Origin: an uncultured Dorea sp.
GTDB taxonomy: Bacteria > Bacillota > Clostridia > Lachnospirales > Lachnospiraceae
DNA length: 41,769 bases
Reading direction: 5' to 3'
NCBI GenBank assembly: GCA_947063855.1
Contig: CAMSTW010000028.1
Location: 1 to 41,769, forward strand
Shown here piece after piece: positions 25,224 to 33,116 of the stretch (its first letter is position 1; every line of letters begins with the position of its first letter). A program made the position numbers and the translations under genes. The notes under the pieces are model-generated. The model was not told the origin of the DNA. It saw only the letters and a program-made list of their open reading frames with translations, and searched no databases.

Positions 25224-27014
25224 ATGACACGAATCGCAGTATTGCTGCCGCACAAGGATATGGCGGAGACAGCGCAAAGAGTAATTGACGAGTATCATTA
25301 CCAGATTGATTATGTAAAAGTCATTGAAAGCGAGGATGCCGTGAATGAGGCAAGACTTGCGGCGGAGCAGGGGGCGGATATCATCATAGCCCGGGGGTAT
25401 CAGGCGCAGCTGATCAAGAGTTATACGAATATACCGGTGGTGGAGATGCGTTTCCATGCACAGGAAATCGGTCTCTTGATCCAGCGTGCCAGAAGACTGT
25501 CTCATAAGGAGCGTCCGGTCATCGGCCTGGCTGCGTTTGAGAATATGTTATGCGACCTGTCTCATATGGAGGAGTTGTTTGATGTCCGGCTTTTGATCTC
25601 TTACATTGACAGGATAGAAGAAGTTCCGGACATCCTGCATAACATGAAAAGAGAAGGGGCAGACTGTGTGATCGGCGGTGATACGGTCTGTCAGGAAGCA
25701 GAGAAGATCGGCTGTTATTCGATTAAGTTTCGTTCTACCGGGGAATCAGTCCGGGATGCCATGGAACGTGCCAGGAGTATGGCGTATGCCGTGGAGAATG
25801 AGAAACGCAATACGGCTCAGTTCGAGACGGTACTGGATACCTCATTTAACGGAATCATTAAGATTAATTTTGACGGCAGGATCATCGCTGTCAACCGGCT
25901 GGTGGAAAATCTTCTTGGGAAAGACATGGAAGAGGTCAAGGGGGAGATGTTATATGACATTTTCCCGCAGATTGATAAATGGGTGGTGGATGCGATCCTG
26001 TCAGGGGAGAGGGAGAATTGTTCTTCTTCCATTGAGATCAGGGGACGGAACTGGATGTTCCTGGCGGCTCCCATCCAGTTTGATGAGCAGATTACAGGGG
26101 CGATTCTGTCCTTGCATGCAATTACGGAGATTGCGCGTAAGGACAGGCAGATGGCGAATCATATGCTGCTTCACGGGTACACGGCAGAGACACGGTTTTT
26201 CGATATCTATACCGCCAATGAAGACATGCGCAGGGTCTTAGAGACTGCGAAGGAGTATTCTCTGTCGGACAGCCCGGTGCTGATCTATGGCAGGACGGGG
26301 ACGGAATATTATAGTATTGCCGAGGCGATACACAATGGAAGCATCCGCAAGAGCGGTCCGTTCGTAAGTGTGAATATCAGCGGTCTGAAAGAGGAGGAAC
26401 AGATGTCCGTCCTTTTTGGCGGCAGAAACGGCGGGGCAGGGAAGGAACCGTGGGGGAAGGGCGCGTTGGTGCGTGCAAGCCACGGAACGATCCTGATCAA
26501 GGAGATTGAGAAGCTGACCATGCAGGCGCAATATCAGCTTACCCGGGTGATCCTGGACGGCGCGCTGAACCGTACGGATGCCCTCCCAATGGATAATGTG
26601 GATGTGCGGGTGATCGGAATGACCCGGAAGAATCTGCAATACAGTGTGAATAAGGGATTGTTTCAGGAGAGCCTATATTATGTGCTGCATGGGCTGACAC
26701 TGGAGATTCCGCCGCTTAGCAGCCGGACGGAAGATCTCAGGTACTATGTTGATCTGTATTTTAAGGAATTCTGCCGGAAATATAACAAACCTCTTGTCAT
26801 CACGGAGGGCGGGTACGAGTGCCTTCTTGCGTTTCCCTGGCAGGGAAATGCGCTGCAGGTCAGGGCATTTATGGAACGCCTGGTTCTCATGGCGAAGAAG
26901 CGGAGCGTTGCGGAGAGCCTGATTCGGAAATTGTATGGTGAATTGTATCCTTATGTGAGTGGTGCAGTGGGTGAGGATAAGGTAGTCGTATATCAGAACG
27001 AGGAAGCAGTGTAG
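25224..27014 (+). CDS. PrpR-N/PAS/degenerate AAA regulator, cut off before its HTH by TAG
   Basis: This 596-aa reading frame has an N-terminal PrpR_N sensory domain (about 1-170), a PAS domain (about 195-300) and a sigma-54-activator-like AAA domain (about 315-545) that has lost its catalytic motifs. Walker A is GRTGTEYYS without GK, Walker B reads GTILIKEI without Asp, and GAFTGA is absent. It ends at TAG (27012-27014), but the same frame continues for 48 codons with a perfect Fis-type helix-turn-helix. As annotated, the protein lacks its DNA-binding domain. AGGAG supports the ATG at 25224. It lies inside the operon it presumably controls, probably in response to a sugar diacid or an intermediate. 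Confidence 0.85.
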   Translation: MTRIAVLLPHKDMAETAQRVIDEYHYQIDYVKVIESEDAVNEARLAAEQGADIIIARGYQAQLIKSYTNIPVVEMRFHAQEIGLLIQRARRLSHKERPVIGLAAFENMLCDLSHMEELFDVRLLISYIDRIEEVPDILHNMKREGADCVIGGDTVCQEAEKIGCYSIKFRSTGESVRDAMERARSMAYAVENEKRNTAQFETVLDTSFNGIIKINFDGRIIAVNRLVENLLGKDMEEVKGEMLYDIFPQIDKWVVDAILSGERENCSSSIEIRGRNWMFLAAPIQFDEQITGAILSLHAITEIARKDRQMANHMLLHGYTAETRFFDIYTANEDMRRVLETAKEYSLSDSPVLIYGRTGTEYYSIAEAIHNGSIRKSGPFVSVNISGLKEEEQMSVLFGGRNGGAGKEPWGKGALVRASHGTILIKEIEKLTMQAQYQLTRVILDGALNRTDALPMDNVDVRVIGMTRKNLQYSVNKGLFQESLYYVLHGLTLEIPPLSSRTEDLRYYVDLYFKEFCRKYNKPLVITEGGYECLLAFPWQGNALQVRAFMERLVLMAKKRSVAESLIRKLYGELYPYVSGAVGEDKVVVYQNEEAV

Positions 27015-27161
27015 ATCAGCGACCTTCTGAGGAAATACCGGGGCAACCGCAAACTGGCGGCAAAAGAGTTGGGAATCAGTACGACGACCCTGTGGAGAAA
27101 GATGAATAAGTATGGAATAGAATCGAAGTATGAAGTACCGAGTCATGAATCAGAATCGTGA
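27015..27161 (+). pseudogene. Detached Fis-type HTH domain of the preceding regulator
   Basis: Directly after the TAG and in the same frame, this encodes GNRKLAAKELGISTTTLWRKM, a complete Fis-type DNA-binding helix-turn-helix, and ends at TGA (27159-27161). It has no start codon or ribosome binding site of its own. It would be made only by read-through of the TAG, or the gene carries a nonsense mutation. Confidence 0.85.
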
Positions 27162-27221
27162 TGTGGAGTACCGGTACTAAAAGAAACGATAGTAAGAATA
27201 GATGAAGAAAGTGGTGGAAAG

Positions 27222-27443
27222 ATGAAGTCAAAGTACATCATCAAGATAAAAGATATTGACAACGTAGCGGTGGCAATCCATGACCTGGAAGCAGGAGCAG
27301 AGGTGCTGCCGGGTTTTAAATTGCTGGATGATATCCCTCAGGCGCACAAGATTGCGCTGACGGATATCCCGGCAGATGGTGAGATCATCCGGTATGGTGT
27401 GGTTCTGGGATATGCGAAGGCAGACATACGCAAAGGCCAGTGA
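27222..27443 (+). CDS. garD: Galactarate dehydratase, N-terminal SAF domain (split by TGA)
   Basis: These 73 codons correspond to the N-terminal SAF (UxaA-N) domain of GarD: IKIKDIDNVAVAIHDL, then IPQAHKIALTDIPADGEIIRYG. In E. coli GarD this domain is fused to the dehydratase through a segment reading GSWIDESM. Here the same position reads GQ-stop-INEHM, so the TGA (27441-27443) stands at the Trp codon. The downstream part continues in the same frame with no insertion. In some UxaA relatives the two domains are separate subunits, so a split enzyme that still assembles is possible. Confidence 0.85.
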   Translation: MKSKYIIKIKDIDNVAVAIHDLEAGAEVLPGFKLLDDIPQAHKIALTDIPADGEIIRYGVVLGYAKADIRKGQ

Positions 27444-27455
27444 ATCAATGAGCAT

Positions 27456-28742
27456 ATGCTGAATCTACCCAAGAGCCCATCCGTGGAAAACCTGGAATAT
27501 GGAACAAATCTCGTACCGATGGAGGATCTGCCTCTTCCGATGCGTACCACATGGATGGGATACCGGAATCGGACAGGACCAGCAGGAACCAGGAATCTTC
27601 TGGGCATTGTCACAACGGTTCAGTGTGCCGCCGGCGTGTTAAAGGTGGCGGTTGAACAGATTAAGAAGGAATTGCTTCCGAAGTATCCCAATGTGGACGG
27701 GGTGGTTGCCGTGACACATCCTTACGGGTGTGGCGTGGCGATTAATGCGCCTATGGCAAAGATTCCGATTCGGGCGATTACCAATGTGATCCGGCATCCG
27801 AATTTTGGCGGAGAGATTATGGTGGTAGGCCTTGGCTGTGAGAAATTAACTTATGACAGAGTACTTCCGGCTGGGGATATCACGCCGGAAAACGTGCTGA
27901 CGCTGCAGGATTATGCCGGTCATGACGCGATGATGAATGCGATTATGGAGATGGCAGAGAAGAAGCTTGAGAAGCTCAATCAGAGGAAAAGAGAAGAGCT
28001 GCCGCTAAGTGAGCTGTTAATCGGCATGCAGTGCGGAGGAAGCGACGCATTCAGCGGGATCACGGCGAATCCAAGCGCCGGGTATGCGGCGGATATGTTG
28101 GTCCGGGGCGGCGCTACAGTGATGTTCAGCGAGGTAACCGAGGTCCGGGACGGAGTCTTGATGCTGGCGGCAAGGTGCGTGGATGAGAAGGTCCGGGACC
28201 GTCTTGCCGAAGAGATGAAGTGGTATGACGATTATCTGGAAGCGGGAGGCGTGGACAGGGATGCGAACCCTACGCCCGGAAATAAAAAGGGAGGACTTGC
28301 CAATATCGTTGAGAAGGCGATGGGGTCCATTGCCAAGTCCGGTACGAGCCCTATCGTAGAGGTGTTAAGCCCGGCGGAGAAGCCGACAAAGAGGGGATTG
28401 ATCTATGCGGCGACTCCGGCAAGCGATATCGTATGCGGGCCAAGCCAAGTCGCCAGCGGAATCGGGCTGCAGGTATTTATGACGGGCAGAGGAACGCCTT
28501 ACGGGCTGGATATCAGCCCTGTGATCAAGGTCTGCAGCCGCAATGAGATGAAGGATCACTGGTTTGATTTGATCGATATCTCGGCCGGGGATGTGGCGAC
28601 GGGAGAAGCAACGATTGCAGATGTAGGAACGGAGATTTTCAACATGATATTAGATGTGGCAAGCGGAATCAAAGAACCGTACAGTGACCAGTATGGATTC
28701 CACAATGATATGTGTATCTTCAATCCGGCTCCTATCACCTAG
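27456..28742 (+). CDS. garD: Galactarate dehydratase, main catalytic part
   Basis: This 428-aa protein matches the C-terminal four-fifths of GarD (UxaA family). It contains [70 protein letters not shown] (here TPGNKKGG) and a C-terminal CIFNPAPIT. The enzyme dehydrates galactarate (meso) to 5-keto-4-deoxy-glucarate and needs iron. The first ATG at 27456 has no good ribosome binding site, and it is in frame with the SAF part upstream of the TGA. Translation may depend on coupling to the upstream stop, on read-through, or may be abolished. Confidence 0.93.
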   Translation: MLNLPKSPSVENLEYGTNLVPMEDLPLPMRTTWMGYRNRTGPAGTRNLLGIVTTVQCAAGVLKVAVEQIKKELLPKYPNVDGVVAVTHPYGCGVAINAPMAKIPIRAITNVIRHPNFGGEIMVVGLGCEKLTYDRVLPAGDITPENVLTLQDYAGHDAMMNAIMEMAEKKLEKLNQRKREELPLSELLIGMQCGGSDAFSGITANPSAGYAADMLVRGGATVMFSEVTEVRDGVLMLAARCVDEKVRDRLAEEMKWYDDYLEAGGVDRDANPTPGNKKGGLANIVEKAMGSIAKSGTSPIVEVLSPAEKPTKRGLIYAATPASDIVCGPSQVASGIGLQVFMTGRGTPYGLDISPVIKVCSRNEMKDHWFDLIDISAGDVATGEATIADVGTEIFNMILDVASGIKEPYSDQYGFHNDMCIFNPAPIT

Positions 28743-28807
28743 ATTTTTTGCTGTATAATATCTGATATCTGGTGACAAAGGAAATAGTGATTTGTTGAAA
28801 TATACCA

Positions 28808-28876
28808 GAGCGTGTTTGAAAATGCATTTTATGAACCGGGAGGATATCTTGCAGAAAGCAACTTTCAAACACACTC
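28808..28876. repeat. Inverted repeat between garD and garK
   Basis: GAGCGTGTTTGAAAATGC on the left and the near-complement ending in TTTCAAACACACTC on the right form arms of about 18 bp around a loop of about 32 bp. There is no T-run, so this is more like a small mobile or palindromic element, or an mRNA processing hairpin, than a terminator. Confidence 0.5.
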
Positions 28877-28903
28877 GAAGACTGAGAAATGGAGTAGCAG
28901 GAT

Positions 28904-30127
28904 ATGAAGGTAGTAATTGCGATTGATTCATTCAAAGGCAGCATGAGTTCAATGGAGGCGGGAAATGCGGCAAAGGCAGGTATCCTTAAAGCCTGCGGCG
29001 AAGAGGCCGAGATTGTTGTAAAGCCTCTGGCAGACGGCGGCGAGGGAACTACAGAGGCGCTGGTGGAAGGGCTGGGCGGAGAATATGTTTCTGTCAGAGT
29101 CACAGGGCCGCTGGGCGAAAAGACGAATGCAAGATACGGGATCCTTGGAGACGGGAGGACAGCCGTGATGGAGATGGCAGAAGCTTCCGGAATCATTCTG
29201 GTAAATCGTGAAGAACTGAATCCATTGAAAGCAACGACTTACGGCGTGGGCGAGATGATTCTGGATGCCGTGAAGAGAGGCTGCAGGGAGTTCATTATCG
29301 GAATCGGCGGAAGCGCCACAAGTGAGGGCGGAATCGGTATGCTTCAGGCGCTGGGTTATGAGATCAATGATGCAGATGGGCAGCCTGTGGGGTCTGGCCT
29401 CCAGGATATGGAGCGCATTGCGTCCATTTCCGGAGAGCATGTGCCAAAAGTACTGAGGGAGTGTCATTTCAGTATTGCATGTGATGTGAAGAATCCGCTC
29501 TGCGGTGAGAACGGAGCAGTCTATGTGTATGGACCGCAAAAGGGCGTCAGGGAAGAAGAGAAACCAATCTTTGATAAGAAGATGGAGCATTTTGCGGATA
29601 TGACGAGAGAGTATCTTGAGCGGATATCCGGTAATGCAGGTTCAGTAGGATCAGATGAAGCGTCAGAGGCTTCCATGGCAGAGGATGTCTGTAGGGATTA
29701 TAGATGGACGGAAGGCGCAGGCGCCGCGGGAGGACTGGGGTTCGCATTCTTAAGCTATTTTCCGAATGTGGAATTGAAGTCGGGAATCGACATTGTGTTA
29801 GATGCGGTTGGGCTTGAGGAAGAAGTGAAGGATGCGGATATGGTGATCACCGGCGAGGGACGGCTGGATTCCCAGACGGCTATGGGCAAGGTTCCGGTGG
29901 GAGTCGCCCGTCTTGCAAAACGATACGGAGCACAGGTGCTTGCGTTTGCCGGAGGCGTTACGAAGGATGCCGGAGAATGTAACGCGGCAGGGATTGACGC
30001 GTTCTTCCCGATTGTGCGGGGAGTTACGACGCTTAATGAGGCTATGGTGCCGGAAAATGCAAAAGAGAACATGGAGTTGTCTGTGGAACAGGTATTCCGG
30101 GCAATCTGCACGTCCCCTTTTACATAA
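28904..30127 (+). CDS. garK: Glycerate kinase
   Basis: This 407-aa glycerate kinase of the GarK/GlxK family phosphorylates D-glycerate (GarK yields 2-phosphoglycerate), the last step joining glucarate breakdown to glycolysis. The family start VVIAIDSFKGSMSS, PLADGGEGT, IGIGGSATSEGG and ITGEGRLDSQT are all present. The product is slightly longer than the typical 380 residues, mainly through a Ser/Glu-rich insertion around residues 240-265. It is downstream of garD and separated by an inverted repeat. Confidence 0.94.
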   Translation: MKVVIAIDSFKGSMSSMEAGNAAKAGILKACGEEAEIVVKPLADGGEGTTEALVEGLGGEYVSVRVTGPLGEKTNARYGILGDGRTAVMEMAEASGIILVNREELNPLKATTYGVGEMILDAVKRGCREFIIGIGGSATSEGGIGMLQALGYEINDADGQPVGSGLQDMERIASISGEHVPKVLRECHFSIACDVKNPLCGENGAVYVYGPQKGVREEEKPIFDKKMEHFADMTREYLERISGNAGSVGSDEASEASMAEDVCRDYRWTEGAGAAGGLGFAFLSYFPNVELKSGIDIVLDAVGLEEEVKDADMVITGEGRLDSQTAMGKVPVGVARLAKRYGAQVLAFAGGVTKDAGECNAAGIDAFFPIVRGVTTLNEAMVPENAKENMELSVEQVFRAICTSPFT

Positions 30128-30324
30128 TTACTTCTTGTTTGCCAGCGTTGGATAAGTTGCCCCGAAATCAATTGGCGCAGTCTGCTGCGGTTCATGATTT
30201 CAGGACGGATTTCCTGCAGATTGGGAGGCACATTTTATAGAAAGCAGTTTAAGACAGTCTGCCGGGCAGAGTCGTCAGGCGGTGTTTCCGCGAAGAAAAA
30301 ATTTAACGGAAGGGGGTTGGCGAT

Positions 30325-31176
30325 ATGGAATTTATTACATTAAATAACGGGGTGTCCATCCCAAGGCTTGGGATGGGAACGTGGTATCTGGGAGAAAAAT
30401 TATCTGTCCGTGAAGAAGAAATCGAAGCATTACAGAGAGGGATTGATTGTGGAATGACCTTGATCGACACAGCTGAGATGTATGGTAACGGACTTTCCGA
30501 GCAGCTGGTCGGGCAGGCGGTAAAGGGTTACCGCCGGGAGGATTTATTTCTGGTATCGAAGGTACTGCCGCAGAATGCAGGAGAGAGCCGGATACGAAGA
30601 AGCCTCAATCATACTCTTCGTATGATCCGGACAGATTACCTGGATCTGTACCTACTCCATTGGCGGGGGAGTATCCCTCTTGCCGAGACTGTGCGATGTA
30701 TGGAAGAGCTGGTTAAGGAAGGGAAGATACGTGCATGGGGCGTGTCGAATTTTGATACGGATGATATGGAAGAACTGTTTCAAGTATCGGGAGGAGAAAA
30801 CTGTGCGGTGAATCAGATCCTGTATCATCTGGGGTCCCGGGGCATTGAATATTCGCTGAAGCCCTGGATGGATGCGCATGGTGTCGTGCTGATGGCATAT
30901 TGCCCCCTTGCACAGGCCGGCTCATTGCAGCGGGAGCTTTTGATGCATCCGGTCTTAAATAAGATTGCCGGTGCGCATCATATCACAGTGATCCAGCTCT
31001 TGCTTGCGTTCGTATTGCACAAGGAGAATGTGACAGCGATTCCAAGAAGCGGGAATGCGGCGCATGTGCAGGCCAATGCAGAAGCAATGAAAGTCAGGCT
31101 GTCAGAAAGAGAATGGATGGAGATAGACCATGCATTTCCGGCGCCGGAGTATAAGTGTTGCCTGGATATTGTATAG
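30325..31176 (+). CDS. Aldo/keto reductase
   Basis: This 283-aa NADP-dependent oxidoreductase of the AKR family has a TIM barrel. The catalytic tetrad is visible: Asp and Tyr in IDTAEMYG, Lys in LVSKV and His in LLHW. GVSNFD and AIPRSGN (phosphate-binding loop) are also present. The substrate is unknown. It follows garK by 200 bp, so a role in sugar-acid or aldehyde reduction for this operon is plausible but unproven. AAGGGGG is the ribosome binding site. Confidence 0.93.
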   Translation: MEFITLNNGVSIPRLGMGTWYLGEKLSVREEEIEALQRGIDCGMTLIDTAEMYGNGLSEQLVGQAVKGYRREDLFLVSKVLPQNAGESRIRRSLNHTLRMIRTDYLDLYLLHWRGSIPLAETVRCMEELVKEGKIRAWGVSNFDTDDMEELFQVSGGENCAVNQILYHLGSRGIEYSLKPWMDAHGVVLMAYCPLAQAGSLQRELLMHPVLNKIAGAHHITVIQLLLAFVLHKENVTAIPRSGNAAHVQANAEAMKVRLSEREWMEIDHAFPAPEYKCCLDIV

Positions 31177-31575
31177 GATGCGTCATTCCTCTGGGAAACC
31201 TTGTTTGGGAATAACTTGGAAGGTCGAAGAAATTCAGTGTTTATGAGGACCTATTCTTCTTGTTCAGTGGTTTACAGATGACAGAATAATTGAGAAGTGG
31301 CTTGTATGACTGAAATAGTTCCATATTATTAGTGCTTTTAGCTGTGGGTGGGAGTTCATGGCTAAGGGCGTTTTTGTCGTTGGTTTGGGAGGTGGTTTGC
31401 TTTTTTCTTTTGTAAAGGTAACAGCACTTGGTATGTGATAGCCCGGTATGTGAACTGGAAAGGCGATGTCATTCAATGCCGGGAAGTCTGGTGGTGAGTT
31501 TACAGAAAATACGTAAGTATCTGATTGATAACAACTATTTGGGTTGCGTGATTTAGTTGCCAAGCAACCTGTTTT
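31177..31575. other. Unassigned stretch left of the defence island
   Basis: A Pro-rich minus-strand frame (31264-31602) is open but shows no domain or clear ribosome binding site that I recognise. The region looks like degraded sequence at an insertion hot spot. Confidence 0.4.
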
Positions 31576-31821
31576 TTGGTACTTCAATTGCGACTGTATC
31601 ATGATAATGAAAAAGAATACATTGATGCTGCAAGCTACCCGGAGGTATTATTGGCCGGAGAGGATTACCTGAAGGGCGGGGCAGTATATCCGTTTGAGTA
31701 TGGGGAGAAAGTGAAGGCGTATTTAAGAAGAGGGGCAAAGGAGCTGCCGGGGTTTGATATGTATCCGAATCCGCAGGTGGGGTATGGGGCGCTTTGTGTG
31801 AGGGATAGTCTGCCGGTTTGA
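31576..31821 (+). pseudogene. C-terminal fragment of an unrecognised gene (left boundary copy)
   Basis: The frame encodes an 81-residue piece ending in LPGFDMYPNPQVGYGALCVR and a TGA. The last 41 codons (31699-31821) recur at 41339-41461. The family is not one I can name. The absence of a proper start and the degraded left flank suggest a broken gene, although a small functional protein is possible. Confidence 0.5.
31699..31821 (+). repeat. 123-bp direct repeat, left copy
   Basis: This is homologous over its full length, without gaps, to 41339-41461, with 21 differences by hand count (about 83% identity). Most differences are at third codon positions. It brackets the AbiE-Wadjet island together with the right copy. 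Confidence 0.85.
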
Positions 31822-31830
31822 AAAATTTTA

Positions 31831-31887
31831 TTGAAATTAAGAAAATGAAAACATATTCTTCTCAGTTTTATAAAATAATGATATACT
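31831..31887 (+). promoter_or_regulatory. Promoter region of the AbiE pair
   Basis: Two overlapping candidates are present: TTGAAA (31831) with a 17-bp spacer to TATTCT (31854-31859), and an extended -10, TG-N-TATACT, at 31879-31887. The second is closer to the ATG at 31912. GGGAGG (31898-31903) is the ribosome binding site. Confidence 0.55.
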
Positions 31888-31911
31888 AAAACCATTAGGG
31901 AGGTATCGAGA

Positions 31912-32322
31912 ATGGCTGTTATAACGTATAATGACCAGTTGAGAAGGTTATTAGCTAATGTGAGATGCGTACTGGCATTTGATACAGCGGCAGACTTTTT
32001 GGGATTAACGAATGGTGGATATAGATCTGTAGTGCAGATTTTTGTTGATAAAAAACAAAATATTGAAGGAACTGAACAGACTTTGGTACCTTCTTTAGAG
32101 ACTCTTAAGTATGAAGAACGCAATGGGTTGAAATGTACAACAGTAAGCCAGACCATTATAGATCTTCTTGAACAAAATGGTGATGAACAGATTATTACAG
32201 AAAGTCTGGCAAATTATTATGAAGAGAATAATGAAAGTTTTGAAGGACTAGTGATACCAGCGCGTTTGCAATCAAGATTTGAAAAGTACAGAGTGTGGGC
32301 AATAGAATATTATGAAGAGTAG
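31912..32322 (+). CDS. AbiEi-like antitoxin component
   Basis: This 136-aa protein resembles the C-terminal part of AbiEi-family antitoxins, which repress and neutralise AbiEii toxins in type IV toxin-antitoxin systems. The GLKCTTVSQTIIDLLEQNG segment corresponds to their conserved C-terminal motif. The usual N-terminal winged helix is not evident, so it may be shortened or divergent. It is followed immediately by the toxin gene (stop and start codons adjacent), which is the strongest argument for its role. GGGAGG is 8 nt before the ATG. Confidence 0.65.
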   Translation: MAVITYNDQLRRLLANVRCVLAFDTAADFLGLTNGGYRSVVQIFVDKKQNIEGTEQTLVPSLETLKYEERNGLKCTTVSQTIIDLLEQNGDEQIITESLANYYEENNESFEGLVIPARLQSRFEKYRVWAIEYYEE

Positions 32323-33021
32323 GTGACATATTTGGAGTTGATGGATTTTCTATATAGAGTTATGGAAGAGCTGGGAAATGCAGGTGTGCCAATTGTCTTC
32401 AAAGGAGCAATGGTTCTTAATCTTGCAATTAAAAATAACAATCCATCAAAGGTAGAACGGGCAACCAGAGATATTGATGGAGACTGGGTCGGAGAATTAC
32501 CGACAATGAAGGAAATAGAAAAAGCGTTGCAAAATGCTGTAAATAAAGTGGATTCTTCTTTAAATGTTCAAGTCGTCAGAGTGTTTGGGGAAAGGAAGTC
32601 AGCAGGATTCAAAATTAGCAATGAGAGAGGAGAAAAGATTGCAAGTATTGATTTGAGCATTAGACAAAACCGATTTTGTAAATCATATATTTCTTATGTG
32701 AATGGAGTGGCTATTAAAGGAGCCAGCTTATCAAAAATGCTGTCGGATAAAATTTATGCAATTTCAAGTGGAAATGTGTGTAGAAGAACAAAAGATGTTT
32801 TAGATATATATGTGATGTCTTTTATTATGAAAATTGATGCGGATGAATTGCATCGAATATGGAAAGAGTCGGGCAGAGTACTTGGAGATTTTAAGGAATA
32901 TAAAATACGATTTTCTGAATTGGAAGAAGCATATGGTAAAATGAAGGGCATAAAAAATAAACCGGATTTTATTGAGGTATACAACCGTGTAAGTGATATT
33001 GTTCATATGTTTGAAATTTAA
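32323..33021 (+). CDS. AbiEii/AbiGii family nucleotidyltransferase toxin
   Basis: This 232-aa nucleotidyltransferase-fold protein has FKGAMVLNLAI (the Gly-containing NTase motif) and ATRDIDGDW, with the metal-binding Asp-x-Asp, as in AbiEii/AbiGii toxins. These toxins inactivate tRNA or other targets to abort phage infection. GTG at 32323 directly follows the upstream TAG. TTG at 32332 and ATG at 32341 are alternative starts. It pairs with the AbiEi-like gene and precedes Wadjet. Confidence 0.85.
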   Translation: MTYLELMDFLYRVMEELGNAGVPIVFKGAMVLNLAIKNNNPSKVERATRDIDGDWVGELPTMKEIEKALQNAVNKVDSSLNVQVVRVFGERKSAGFKISNERGEKIASIDLSIRQNRFCKSYISYVNGVAIKGASLSKMLSDKIYAISSGNVCRRTKDVLDIYVMSFIMKIDADELHRIWKESGRVLGDFKEYKIRFSELEEAYGKMKGIKNKPDFIEVYNRVSDIVHMFEI

Positions 33022-33116
33022 ACAAAGATAACATTGAAGAAGCAGAGTTGTTTACTGAGTTTCAGACAGCGTGAAAGAATGTAGATATCTTATAAGATTG
33101 AATTTGCGGACACAGG

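Noticed and set aside
27441..27443. TGA as a selenocysteine codon in garD
   Set aside because: The position aligns with Trp rather than Cys, GarD is not a selenoprotein family, and no SECIS-like hairpin is apparent just downstream.
31264..31602. Pro-rich minus-strand frame left of the defence island
   Set aside because: No recognisable domain, no convincing ribosome binding site, and it runs into the boundary fragment on the other strand.
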